Part shown: positions 8,779 through 16,233 of the stretch, one piece after another
Layout: every line of letters begins with the position of its first letter
How positions within the stretch are numbered: position 1 is the first letter of the stretch
From: Azonexus sp.
Lineage (GTDB): Bacteria > Pseudomonadota > Gammaproteobacteria > Burkholderiales > Rhodocyclaceae
Direction of reading: 5' to 3'
Assembly (NCBI GenBank): GCA_030691385.1
Contig: JAUYEI010000034.1
Span: 1 to 37,888 of the forward strand
Length of the DNA: 37,888 bases
Position numbers and translations under genes: made by a program
Notes under the pieces: generated by a model
Databases searched by the model: none
Told to the model about the DNA's origin: nothing
Seen by the model: the letters and a program-made list of their open reading frames with translations, nothing else

Positions 8779-10002
8779 ATGCAAAGAATCGACGATCTGC
8801 TGATCTGGCTGGCAATTGCAGGCAGCCTCGGGTTGTGGCTCTGGTCACTGATGATGGGGCCGGTGTCGACGCACTTCTTCCTGCTCCTTGCGGTGCTGAT
8901 GGTGGCCGCGACGCTCGCCTCCCTGGCCGAGCGGAAACGATGGAAATCCCGACAGCAGGGCCAGATCAGCGAACTGCAGGATGCCATGTCCGAGTACCAG
9001 GTGCTCTCCGACGAAGCGATGGCGCATGCCGACCTGCAATTCACTTCGCTCGAGCGGGACATGCAGGAAGCACAGGAGATCATTCGCGCTTCAGTCAACA
9101 AGATTTCCGGTAGCCTGACCGGCCTTGAATCGCAATCGTCCAACCAACGGCAAATCCTCGGTTCGCTGATCGAGCAGATGCTGCAAATGACCACCGAAGA
9201 TCATAGCCACCAGCAGGAACAGGTCAGCCTGCAGCGTTTCTTCGATGAAACCAACGCCCTGATTGCCGAATTCGTCGCCCGGATGTCGCACCTGAAGAGC
9301 ACCAGCCAAGGCATCGCCAGCAGTTTCGACGAGATGCAGAACAAGGTGTCGCACATTACCGGCACCCTCAACGACATTGCCGGCATCACCAAGCAGACCG
9401 ACCTGCTCGCCCTCAATGCCGCCATCGAAGCGGCACGGGCCGGCGAAGCCGGACGCGGCTTTGCCGTGGTCGCCGACGAAGTGCGCAATCTGGCAGCGCG
9501 CACCGGCGAGTTCAATGTCGACATCCGCAACGCCCTGAACGACATTCTTGCCTCCCTGCGGGAAGTCGGCGTACGGGTCGTCGATGCGGCCAATATCGAC
9601 ATGAGCATCGCCGAACAGTCGCGCTCGACGCTACACGAACTGGGCAGCGAACTGCTCGAACTGACCGCCAAGGCGCGCGAACAGTCCGACCACATCACGG
9701 CGGTCACGGCACAGATGCACACACTGACGCAGGAGGGCGTGATGGCCATGCAGTTCGAGGACATCGTGACCCAGATGATGTCGCGAATCAGCCAGCGCAC
9801 CATCAATGTCGGCGAATACATGCATGCCTTCCTCGCCCTCCAGCACGACAACGAAGCCAACGGCCTGCAGCGTTTCCGCACGCGCAGCCAGAAACTGGTC
9901 CAACTGCTGGTCAACTCGCACGTCAAGGGCGATGCCATGAAGGCCAACAGTGCCGGACTGCGCGCCAAGAACAGCAGCAACGGCGATATCGAGCTGTTCT
10001 GA
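8779..10002 (+). CDS. Methyl-accepting chemotaxis-type transducer without a periplasmic sensor
   Basis: 407 residues. Two hydrophobic helices lie near residues 7-55, joined by a short turn, with no room for a periplasmic ligand domain. A long coiled-coil-like region follows. The signalling hairpin is unmistakable near residues 204-245: [38 protein letters not shown]. That tip would contact CheA/CheW. A second conserved stretch, [16 protein letters not shown], lies near residue 325. I see no HAMP domain, and the C-terminus (GDIELF) is not the CheR/CheB-tethering pentapeptide. The input could be the membrane itself or a partner protein. The start is set by the upstream in-frame context, without a good ribosome-binding site. 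No che genes are nearby. Confidence 0.85.
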   Translation: MQRIDDLLIWLAIAGSLGLWLWSLMMGPVSTHFFLLLAVLMVAATLASLAERKRWKSRQQGQISELQDAMSEYQVLSDEAMAHADLQFTSLERDMQEAQEIIRASVNKISGSLTGLESQSSNQRQILGSLIEQMLQMTTEDHSHQQEQVSLQRFFDETNALIAEFVARMSHLKSTSQGIASSFDEMQNKVSHITGTLNDIAGITKQTDLLALNAAIEAARAGEAGRGFAVVADEVRNLAARTGEFNVDIRNALNDILASLREVGVRVVDAANIDMSIAEQSRSTLHELGSELLELTAKAREQSDHITAVTAQMHTLTQEGVMAMQFEDIVTQMMSRISQRTINVGEYMHAFLALQHDNEANGLQRFRTRSQKLVQLLVNSHVKGDAMKANSAGLRAKNSSNGDIELF

Positions 10003-10015
10003 GGCCGGTTTGACA

Positions 10016-10058
10016 TTGCCACGGTCAACCGGAAATTCAGGCCAAAAATGGAATTGAC
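10016..10058 (-). repeat. Dispersed ~40-bp repeat, copy B
   Basis: TTGCCACGGTCAACCGGAAA followed by a variable stretch and an AAAAATGGAATT tail. It starts 14 bp after the chemotaxis gene stop. Its tail supplies the ATG from which the transporter remnant would have started. CCGG form, not used as a signal peptide. Confidence 0.7.
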
Positions 10059-10260
10059 CAGTCCGATCGAAACCCTCGGCGAGAAGACCTCCGTCGATGG
10101 CCGGCCTGAGCATCGGCATGCTCTTCGGCATTTTTGCCCAGCGCTCGCGCTTCTGTCTGCGCTCCGCCGTCGTCGAATTCTCGAACCGGGACGGCTGCAG
10201 CAAACTAGGCCGTCTGGCTATTCGCCTTTTCGGCGGCGGTCATCGCCACCCAGCTTTTCA
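10048..10260 (+). pseudogene. Remnant of a YeeE/YedE-family sulfur-compound transporter
   Basis: Three pieces in shifted frames join into one recognisable N-terminus. The first is MELTSPIETLGEKTSV (from 10048). The second is MAGLSIGMLFGIFAQRSRFC continuing into LRSAVVEFS (from 10097), which is the typical first helix and QRSRFC motif of YeeE/YedE. The third is AVWLFAFSAAVIATQLFIIL (about 10209-10268). At least two frameshifts separate them, and the remaining ~250 residues of the family are absent. YeeE/YedE proteins import thiosulfate or related sulfur species, which fits the adjacent sox locus. The remnant is bracketed by repeat copies B and C. Non-functional as it stands. Confidence 0.7.
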
Positions 10261-10361
10261 TTATCCTTACGGCGCGCCGGAAGCCTCGATTGTCGCCTGG
10301 CTGGGCAGCCAACAACGGGTGAGCGCCGCTTGACGGCCGTTTTTCCAGCCTTCAGCCCGGT

Positions 10362-10402
10362 CCCACGGTCAACCGGAAAAATGGGCAAAAATTGAAATCG
10401 CC
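10362..10402 (-). repeat. Dispersed ~40-bp repeat, copy C
   Basis: CCCACGGTCAACCGGAAAAA, then TGGGC and an AAAAATTGAAAT tail. Same orientation as copy B, about 345 bp away, on the other side of the transporter remnant. Non-coding, CCGG form. Confidence 0.7.
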
Positions 10403-10405
10403 TTG

Positions 10406-10442
10406 GGCGCCGGTCAGTCCAATCCCCTGGCCGACCGGCGCC
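10406..10442 (-). terminator. GC-rich hairpin closing the SQR/membrane-protein operon
   Basis: Perfect 10-bp stem GGCGCCGGTC / GACCGGCGCC with a 17-nt loop, 12 bp past the stop at 10454. On the minus strand it is followed by a mixed T-rich stretch and not a clean T-run, so it may stabilise the 3' end rather than terminate by itself. Confidence 0.45.
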
Positions 10443-10453
10443 GCCACTGCAAC

Positions 10454-10801
10454 TCAGCGCTTGACCGGCGTTCGCCAGCCGAGAAAGGAATAGACGACGA
10501 TAGCGCTGCCGATCAGGCCCATGCCGAAAACCAGCGCAATCAGGAACCAGTCGGCCGGGCCGCCGGCGTCGGTAAAGCCCGACGATGACACCTTGGCCAT
10601 CAGGATCAGGGCGAGCACGCCGCCGCCCAGGCCAGCCAGTTCGGCGCGCACCAGGCGGCGGGCGACGATGCCTTTTTCCTTGATGAGCAGGCGCAGGAAG
10701 GCCAGGGTACCGCCCACCGCAAGCAGGATCAGCAACCACAGCAGGGGGCCGAGCATTTCCTGAAAGACCACCAGGAAAATCAGGGGATCGAATTCTTTCA
10801 T
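10454..10801 (-). CDS. Small membrane protein of the sulfide-oxidation locus
   Basis: 115 residues with three predicted membrane helices: PLLWLLILLAVGGTLAFLRL near 19-38, a central LAGLGGGVLALILMA near 55-70, and WFLIALVFGMGLIGSAIVVY near 85-104. The tail is basic (GWRTPVKR). I do not recognise a characterised family; it resembles small DUF proteins found beside sulfide dehydrogenases. The start ATG at 10801 has AGGAGAAA upstream, whereas the longer open frame above it is a shadow of the neighbour. It lies 14 bp after the SQR-like gene and is surely cotranscribed. A role as a membrane anchor or electron-transfer partner of that flavoprotein is only an inference. Confidence 0.75.
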   Translation of the reverse strand: MKEFDPLIFLVVFQEMLGPLLWLLILLAVGGTLAFLRLLIKEKGIVARRLVRAELAGLGGGVLALILMAKVSSSGFTDAGGPADWFLIALVFGMGLIGSAIVVYSFLGWRTPVKR

Positions 10802-10815
10802 GAGTTTCTCCTCTT

Positions 10816-12168
10816 TCAGGCGCGGCCGCGCAACATGCTGAGATAGGTCGGCTTCAAAGCCATGGTTTTCATCACCCAGGTGATCCACAGCTCTTCGAGC
10901 GGCGCGATGATGCCGGGGAAGGACGGCACCAGGTTGTCCTTGTAGTCGAACTCGACGAGCATGGCCTGGCCGAGGCGGGTAATCAGCGGGCAGGAGGTGT
11001 AGCCGTTGTAGGCCGAGGTCGACTCCTTGCCGGCGATCCTGGCCAGCAGATGATCGACGGCGACCGGCACCTGCCATTTGACGCTGGCTGCCGTCTTGCC
11101 CTTGGGCACGCCGGCCACATCGCCGACCGCGAAGACATTGTCGAAGCGCTTGTGGCGCAGGCTGTGTTTATCGACTTCGATCCAGCCGTCCTTGGCCCAG
11201 CCACCTTCCTGCCAGGGCAACGGGCTGTTGCGCACGGCATCGGGCGCCCGCATCGGCGGAATGACATTGATGAAATCGTAGGGATGCTCGACCGGACCGA
11301 TCGGTGACTTGAAAACAGCGATGCGCTTGCCGAGGTCGATGGATTCGAGGATGCGCTCGTAATTGACCTTGACCTTGCGGTCATCGAACAGCATGCGCAC
11401 CTTTTCCGAAACAATGGGCACGCTGAACAGCACTTTGTTGTTGGCGTTGTACACCAGCTCCGCCTTGCCCCGGTTGCCTCGCCGACGCAGATAGTCATCG
11501 GTGATGAAGGTGTATTTGAGCGGCGCACCGGCGCATTTCATCTCGGTGCCCGGCCGCAGGAAGAGGCCGATGCCGCCTTTGTCGGCGAAGTCGGACATCG
11601 ACCGCCAGGTGGCTTCGGCTGCCGCCGCGCTGTGGTAAACGCTGCCCAGGCCGTTCTTGCCGATCTCGCCGACCTCCATGCCGGGAATCGCCGCGTAATC
11701 CAGCTTCAGGCCGGTGGCGACGAGCAGGAAATCATAAGGGATCGCCTTGCCGCTTTCGGTGACCACCTTGTTGCCCTCCGGATCGAACTCGGCCACCCTT
11801 TCCTCGATCCAGTCCACACCCTTCGGCACATACTCGGCGGTCGTCGACACGACATAGGACGCGGGCTTCAAGCCGGCGCCGATCAGCGTGTAGCCGGGCT
11901 GGTAGAAATGTTCCTTGCGACCATCGACCAGGGTGATGCTCGCCCCGTCCAGTTGTTCGGCCAGCCGCGACGCGGCGGCCAGGCCGGCCGCTCCGGCCCC
12001 GGCGATGACGATGCGCGCCTTGCTGACCAGCTTGTCGGCGGCCCGCGCCGCCGTTGCCGGCAACAGCAAGGCACCAGTCCCCGCCGCGCCCAGACGCAGA
12101 AAGTTCCGTCGCCCCGCGCTCGCCGATTTCAATATGGCCGCGAACTCCCTTTCCCTTTGCTCAGTCAT
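10816..12168 (-). CDS. Tat-exported sulfide:quinone oxidoreductase-like flavoprotein
   Basis: 450 residues. FAD-dependent enzyme of the SQR/FCSD family, expected to oxidise sulfide to zero-valent sulfur and pass electrons to quinone. A twin-arginine signal lies at residues 20-42 (GRRNFLRLGAAGTGALLLPA). The FAD-binding motif ARIVIAGAGAAGLAAASRLA lies at 51-70, and HFYQPGYTLIGAG at 87-99. Two cysteines suit the redox pair: Cys212 in KCAGAP and one in YTSCPLITRLG near residue 403. The second FAD motif is FDNVFAVGDVAG, and the hydrophobic C-terminal tail LEELWITWVMKTMALKP could dip into the membrane. Start at 12168 with GGAGGAG upstream; the longer frame to 12237 lacks support. A terminator separates it from the sox operon, so it has its own promoter in an AT-rich leader. 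A type with a Tat signal is less usual for SQR and recalls FCSD, so the electron acceptor is uncertain. Confidence 0.85.
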   Translation of the reverse strand: MTEQREREFAAILKSASAGRRNFLRLGAAGTGALLLPATAARAADKLVSKARIVIAGAGAAGLAAASRLAEQLDGASITLVDGRKEHFYQPGYTLIGAGLKPASYVVSTTAEYVPKGVDWIEERVAEFDPEGNKVVTESGKAIPYDFLLVATGLKLDYAAIPGMEVGEIGKNGLGSVYHSAAAAEATWRSMSDFADKGGIGLFLRPGTEMKCAGAPLKYTFITDDYLRRRGNRGKAELVYNANNKVLFSVPIVSEKVRMLFDDRKVKVNYERILESIDLGKRIAVFKSPIGPVEHPYDFINVIPPMRAPDAVRNSPLPWQEGGWAKDGWIEVDKHSLRHKRFDNVFAVGDVAGVPKGKTAASVKWQVPVAVDHLLARIAGKESTSAYNGYTSCPLITRLGQAMLVEFDYKDNLVPSFPGIIAPLEELWITWVMKTMALKPTYLSMLRGRA

Positions 12169-12265
12169 TTTGTCTCCTCCTTGGCACTGCAGATTTCGAG
12201 CATCCATCGTTGGTGGACGCCCGTTTAACAAAATCATATTCTTGAATTCTTATATTTGATCTTTT
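12169..12265 (-). promoter_or_regulatory. AT-rich leader and probable promoter of the SQR operon
   Basis: The ~100 bp between the terminator and the SQR-like gene contain an AT-rich stretch (about 12225-12265) with ATTC-TT-GAAT symmetry and TATAAG/TATGAT hexamers on the minus strand. This is the only place a promoter for this two-gene unit can lie. No hexamer pair is good enough to call exactly. Confidence 0.4.
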
Positions 12266-12296
12266 AAAAATGCCGACCGCCCGGACCGGCATTTTT
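12266..12296 (-). terminator. Terminator at the end of the sox operon
   Basis: Ten-bp inverted repeat AAAAATGCCG / CGGCATTTTT around an 11-nt GC-rich centre, with T-runs on both strands, 9 bp beyond the stop of the rhodanese gene. It separates soxRCDYZAXB-rhodanese from the SQR unit. Confidence 0.85.
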
Positions 12297-12304
12297 GGCA
12301 AGCC

Positions 12305-12916
12305 TTACTGCGCGAAATACATTTTTGCCCGGTCGAGTTTGTAGGTCCACGGCAGATTGGCGTTCTTCCAGCCGTTGACCGCGCGCTGCCCGGTTTTCGG
12401 GCCATCCTTGGCGGTGTCGCCCTCGAAGCCTTCGGCCACCGAGTAAACCCTGGCATAACCGGCCGCCTGCAGGCGGTCGGCCGCCTTCGAGCTGCGGTCG
12501 CCGGAACGGCAGATCAGGACGAGGGTGGCGTCCTTGCCGAGGCCCATGGCCTTGAGGCGACGTTCCAGTTCGGGGACAAAATCCTGATTGGGTTCGAGCT
12601 TGTACATGGCCCGCTTGTCGTCCCAGTCGCTCATCAGTTCCGGATGCTCGACGAAGGGCACCAATGCATCGGCATCGCCCGGCCAGCCGACGTACATGGC
12701 CTCGGCGCGGGTCCGGATATCGAACAGGGCAACGCCCTTGGGGTTGGCTTTCTTCATGTCATAGGCCTGCTGCGGCGTCAGGTAGAGGCCGACCTTGGAC
12801 TTCTTGACGTCGGGCAGCTTGTCCCAGTCGGTGCTACCCGGCGCCCAGTCGGCGGCGAAGGTTTGCGTGGCAAAGGCCAGTGCGGCAACAGCAAATAGTT
12901 TCGGCAGGAGTTTCAT
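12305..12916 (-). CDS. Periplasmic rhodanese-domain protein of the sox operon
   Basis: 203 residues. Sec signal peptide (MKLLPKLFAVAALAFATQTF, then AAD). A single rhodanese domain follows, with FDIRTRAEAMYVG near 65-77 and the active-site loop LICRSGDRSS with Cys136, which would carry a persulfide. The C-terminal part is a typical extension, FEGDTAKDGPKTGQRAVNGW. Its ATG overlaps the soxB TGA by one base (TGATG), so it is translationally coupled to soxB. It probably handles sulfane sulfur released in the periplasm; this is an inference from location. Start at 12916; the frame above it is a soxB shadow. Confidence 0.88.
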   Translation of the reverse strand: MKLLPKLFAVAALAFATQTFAADWAPGSTDWDKLPDVKKSKVGLYLTPQQAYDMKKANPKGVALFDIRTRAEAMYVGWPGDADALVPFVEHPELMSDWDDKRAMYKLEPNQDFVPELERRLKAMGLGKDATLVLICRSGDRSSKAADRLQAAGYARVYSVAEGFEGDTAKDGPKTGQRAVNGWKNANLPWTYKLDRAKMYFAQ

Positions 12917-14637
12917 CAGGCAATCCCCGGATTGTTGGCCGCGCCCTTGAGCGTCGGCAGGTTGAGATTGACCGGCTTGACGGTCTTGATGTCGCGCAGG
13001 TATTTGGCCACGACGTCCCAGATCGGTTCGCCGGCGTTCTTGGCCTCTTCCGAAACCGGTGCCCAGCCGGCGACCTTGTAGGTTTTGGCCGGATCGATGA
13101 GCTTGCCCTTGAGCATCATGTTCTGGATGCGGTTGCCCATCTTGCCGGTCGGGTCGCAGGTCCATTGCAGGCCGCCGACGCGCACCATGTCGCCGCCCTG
13201 CTGGTAGTAGGGGTCGGGATTGAACAGGTTGTCGCAGACGTCTTCGAGCACCGTCTTGATCATCTCGCCGCTCATGTTGCTGACCGTCGTCCACGGATAG
13301 GTGATCGCCGTCTGGTCGAGCACGTGTTCCATGAGGATGGGCTGGCCGGGCAGCAGCGAGGTGCCCCAGCGGAAGCCGGGCGAGAAGGCGATTTCGGCGT
13401 CCTTGACCTTCATCAGCGCGTCGAGGATGACCTGGTCGAAGGTGCCGTTGAAGTTGCCGCGCCGGTAGAGCAGCCCCTCGCTGACCGCCAGCTTTTCGTT
13501 GAGCTTGGACAGGTAGGGGGCGCGCGCCTTGTCGATCAGCGTCTGCATGTCCTTGTCGGCCGGCAGCAGGTTGGCGAAGACAGGCAGCAGCTTGTAGCGG
13601 AAGTCGGCGATCTTGCCGTTCCTGACGTCGAAATCGAGGACGCCGAGATACTTGCCGTTGGAGCCGGCGTTGGTGACCAGGGTCTGGCCACCGGCGTTCT
13701 TGACGACGACCGGCGTCGGCACACCGTCATGGGTGTGGCCGCCGAGGATGGCGTCGATGCCTTTGACGCGCGAGGCCATCTTGAGATCGACGTCCATGCC
13801 GTTGTGCGAGAGCACGACGACGACCTGCGCGCCAGCCGCGCGGGCTTCGTCGACGGTCTTCTGCATATTTTCTTCCTGGATGCCGAAGCTCCAGTTCGGC
13901 GTCTGCCAGCGCGGGTTGGCGATCGGCGTGTAGGGGAAGGCCTGGCCGATGATGGCGACCGGCACGCCGTTCATCTTCTTCATGACGAAGGGCTTGAAGA
14001 CGGCGTCACCGAAGTCGGTGGTCTTGACGTTCTGGGCGACGATGTCGATCTGGCCGGCGAAATCCTTTTCCTCGATTTCCTTGACCCGGGCCTCGCCGTA
14101 GGTCGATTCCCAGTGCAGGGTCATGACATTGACGCCGAGCGCCTTGCAGGCATCGACCATGTCCTGGGCGTTGGTCCACAGCGCCGTGCCGGAACCCTGC
14201 CAGGTGTCGCCGCCGTCAAGAAGCAGCGCGCCCGGACGATTGGCCTTCATGCGCTTGACCAGCGTCGCCAGGTGGGCAAAGCCGCCGACCTTGCCGTAGG
14301 TCTCGGCGGCTTTTTCGAAATTCAGATAGGTGTAGGCATGCGCTTCGAGGCTGTTCGGCTTGAAGCCGAAATGCTTGAGCAGGTTGGCACCGACGAGGTG
14401 CGGCACCTTGCCGAACTGGTCGCCAAAGCCGAGATTGACGTTCGGCTCGCGGAAGTAGATGGGCAGCAACTGGGCATGACAGTCGGTGATGTGCAGCAGG
14501 CTGACATTGCCGAATTTGGGCAGGTCGTACAGTTTGGCGGCGCCTTTTTCGGCCTGGGCCAATTCGCTGTGCAGTGACATGCCACCGGCCGCCGCGACGG
14601 CCATGACCTGAAGAAATTCCCGACGATTCATGCTCAT
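12916..14637 (-). CDS. soxB: Sulfur oxidation protein SoxB (sulfate thiohydrolase)
   Basis: 573 residues. Dimanganese enzyme of the 5'-nucleotidase/metallophosphatase fold that hydrolyses sulfate from the SoxY-bound cysteine S-thiosulfonate. A twin-arginine-type N-terminus (MNRREFLQVMAVAAAGGMS) targets it to the periplasm. Metal-site motifs are all present: LLHITDCHAQLLP near 44-56, LLDGGDTWQGSGTALW, VVVLSHNGMDVD and ILGGHTHDG. The start is either 14637 (MSMNRRE) or the ATG two codons later; neither has a strong ribosome-binding site, perhaps because a palindromic element precedes it. It is followed by the coupled rhodanese gene. Confidence 0.95.
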   Translation of the reverse strand: MSMNRREFLQVMAVAAAGGMSLHSELAQAEKGAAKLYDLPKFGNVSLLHITDCHAQLLPIYFREPNVNLGFGDQFGKVPHLVGANLLKHFGFKPNSLEAHAYTYLNFEKAAETYGKVGGFAHLATLVKRMKANRPGALLLDGGDTWQGSGTALWTNAQDMVDACKALGVNVMTLHWESTYGEARVKEIEEKDFAGQIDIVAQNVKTTDFGDAVFKPFVMKKMNGVPVAIIGQAFPYTPIANPRWQTPNWSFGIQEENMQKTVDEARAAGAQVVVVLSHNGMDVDLKMASRVKGIDAILGGHTHDGVPTPVVVKNAGGQTLVTNAGSNGKYLGVLDFDVRNGKIADFRYKLLPVFANLLPADKDMQTLIDKARAPYLSKLNEKLAVSEGLLYRRGNFNGTFDQVILDALMKVKDAEIAFSPGFRWGTSLLPGQPILMEHVLDQTAITYPWTTVSNMSGEMIKTVLEDVCDNLFNPDPYYQQGGDMVRVGGLQWTCDPTGKMGNRIQNMMLKGKLIDPAKTYKVAGWAPVSEEAKNAGEPIWDVVAKYLRDIKTVKPVNLNLPTLKGAANNPGIA

Positions 14638-14639
14638 GT

Positions 14640-14729
14640 TTTTTAGTCCGTAGTTGTTAGTCGTTAGTTATTAGCTGAAAGTCGGTAATTGCTGTTTGCT
14701 AACAACTACCGACTAATAACTAACAACTA
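14640..14729. repeat. Palindromic element with 7-nt periodicity between soxX and soxB
   Basis: Left half consists of TAG-type heptamers (TAGTTGT, TAGTCGT, TAGTTAT); the right half of complementary TAA-type heptamers (TAACAAC, TACCGAC, TAATAAC, TAACAAC). The halves pair as an imperfect hairpin about 80 nt long, with arms near 14651-14674 and 14700-14729. It is low in GC compared with its surroundings, and the soxX stop codon lies inside its edge. Confidence 0.6.
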
Positions 14730-15374
14730 GTCTCTATTCACCGGCGATTCCGGATCGATCAGGAAAGCCACGATGTGGGTGATCTGCTCCGGCGTCACCC
14801 AGTTATGCAGGCCGAAGCGCGGCATGTTGGTGCACGCCGTGAAGGCGTTGGCGTTGTAGATCTTGTCGTAGACGTACTTGATCGTATCTTCGTCCTTGCC
14901 GCGCACCTTGCCGAAGTTGCTCAGGCTCGGGCCGATCGTGCCGTAGGCGACTTCCTTCCTGGCCAGTTCGTGGCAGGCATAGCAGTTGCCGCCACGAACG
15001 CGCCCGGCCGGGTCGGGCTGGATGAAGCCGATGTGACCGCCGGTGCCGACCGCGGCGAGCTTCTCGCCTTCCTTCCAGTCGCCGATCAGCTTGCCGTCCA
15101 CCGGGTAGCGGATGGTCGCCGCGTTGAGCTTCTCCAGCTTTTCGCCGATCTTGCGCGGCGGGTTGTCGCGATATTGCTGGCAGGTCTTCATCGTTTCGTC
15201 CTGCTCGAGACGCGTCATCCAGTATTTCGGATTCTCGGCCTTGAACGAGGTGCGGAACATCTGCTCGGCCTCCTTGGCGTATTTGCCGCCCGGTGCTTCA
15301 ACGGCCTTCTGAGCGAAGGCCGGGGCACCGACTGCTACGGTCAACCCGAAAAAGAGGGCAAATTTGAAATTCAT
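14727..15374 (-). CDS. soxX: Sulfur oxidation c-type cytochrome SoxX
   Basis: 215 residues. Heme subunit of SoxAX, which oxidatively couples thiosulfate to the SoxY cysteine in the periplasm. The signal peptide MNFKFALFFGLTVAVGAPAF is encoded by a copy of the window's dispersed repeat. The heme site is CYACH (Cys131, Cys134, His135), and TACTNMPRFG supplies the likely Met184 ligand. This is the long SoxX form, with an N-terminal extension of about 100 residues before the heme. ATG 15374 is preferred because AGGGG lies 6 nt upstream; the ATG at 15380 directly abuts it. The stop lies inside a palindromic element, and soxA is 14 bp upstream. Confidence 0.93.
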   Translation of the reverse strand: MNFKFALFFGLTVAVGAPAFAQKAVEAPGGKYAKEAEQMFRTSFKAENPKYWMTRLEQDETMKTCQQYRDNPPRKIGEKLEKLNAATIRYPVDGKLIGDWKEGEKLAAVGTGGHIGFIQPDPAGRVRGGNCYACHELARKEVAYGTIGPSLSNFGKVRGKDEDTIKYVYDKIYNANAFTACTNMPRFGLHNWVTPEQITHIVAFLIDPESPVNRD

Positions 15375-15375
15375 G
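15332..15375 (-). repeat. Dispersed ~40-bp repeat, copy D, encoding the SoxX signal peptide
   Basis: CTGCTACGGTCAACCCGAAA then AAGAGGGC and an AAATTTGAAATT tail. Read on the minus strand in the soxX frame it gives NFKFALFFGLTVA. It has CCCG where non-coding copies have CCGG, turning Arg (CGG) into Gly (GGG). Confidence 0.75.
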
Positions 15376-15388
15376 GTCATCCCCTTTT

Positions 15389-16204
15389 TCAGCGCTTGAT
15401 GCCCGGCGTTTCCATCACGGTGCCGGTCGCCGTTTTTTGCAGATAGGTTTCCAGCGCGATGATCGAATCGGCCAGATAGGCGGGCTCAGGCCAGCGGGCC
15501 TGGCGCATGCAGTCGATCAGACGACGCTGCATGGTCCACACCGTGCCCTGCGACACGCGGTACGACGGCCAGGTCTTCATGGCGAAGCCGGCACCGTCCT
15601 TGGTCGTCAGGTTGCCGAGATCCTGCAGGCGGATGCGCTTGCCTTCCTGACCGTGGCAGATCGAGCAGGAAAAATCCTGCGGACCGGAGCGGCGATAGAA
15701 AATGCTCTCGCCCATCTTGGCCATCTTCGCTTCTTCCGGATGCGTCGCCGGCACGTTGATCGGCTTGCCGTTCGACTTGGCGCCGATGAAGGTGACCAGC
15801 GCCTCGATGTCGGAATCCTTACCCGGCTTCGAATACCACTGCCTGGTCGCTTCGGCCAGCGTGAAGCCTTGCAGGGTCATCATGCAATGGACCAGGCGGG
15901 ACTCGACGTCCATGACCTTGCCGGTGTCCTTGAAATATTTTGGCAGGGCGGCATAGGCGCCCTCCAGCTTGCCCGGCCCCTGGCCGAGGTCGCACTGTTC
16001 GAGCGAGGCATTGTTCGGGCCGCGTTTTTCCAGCCACAGGCTTTCGCCCTTGACCTCGAACAGGTCGGCCGGATTGCCGTCGGCCAGCGCTTCGCGGTAC
16101 TTCGCGAGTTCGTCGGCGACCTTGCTGTCCTGGGCGGCCACACCGCCGGCAAAGGCGGAAAACACCGCCACGCCAACCAGCGTTTTCATCAAACGTCGGA
16201 TCAT
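15389..16204 (-). CDS. soxA: Sulfur oxidation c-type cytochrome SoxA
   Basis: 271 residues. Catalytic cytochrome of SoxAX, periplasmic. Sec signal MKTLVGVAVFSAFAGGVAAQ at about residues 6-25. A single canonical heme motif, FSCSICHGQEG (Cys180, Cys183, His184), marks the C-terminal heme. The former N-terminal heme is replaced by cysteines (Cys71, Cys107) that probably form a disulfide, as in mono-heme SoxA. Cys232 in LIDCMRQARWPEP is the conserved heme ligand that carries the persulfide. ATG 16204 has AGGAG 6 nt upstream. A 30-nt hairpin precedes the gene in the soxZ-soxA gap. Confidence 0.94.
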   Translation of the reverse strand: MIRRLMKTLVGVAVFSAFAGGVAAQDSKVADELAKYREALADGNPADLFEVKGESLWLEKRGPNNASLEQCDLGQGPGKLEGAYAALPKYFKDTGKVMDVESRLVHCMMTLQGFTLAEATRQWYSKPGKDSDIEALVTFIGAKSNGKPINVPATHPEEAKMAKMGESIFYRRSGPQDFSCSICHGQEGKRIRLQDLGNLTTKDGAGFAMKTWPSYRVSQGTVWTMQRRLIDCMRQARWPEPAYLADSIIALETYLQKTATGTVMETPGIKR

Positions 16205-16233
16205 TGATTACTCCTCCACGGGGTAAATACAAG

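Larger units (their letters stand above)
10003..10453. other. Gene-free stretch with transporter remnant and repeats
   Basis: About 450 bp without an intact gene. It holds repeat copy B (10016-10058), a frameshifted and 3'-deleted YeeE/YedE remnant (10048-10260), repeat copy C (10362-10402) and a strong GC-rich hairpin (10406-10442) at the end of the minus-strand operon. Confidence 0.7.

Noticed and set aside
12880..14577. Open frame of 565 codons antisense to soxB
   Set aside because: soxB is unambiguous on the minus strand with all metal motifs; the antisense frame has no recognisable domain.
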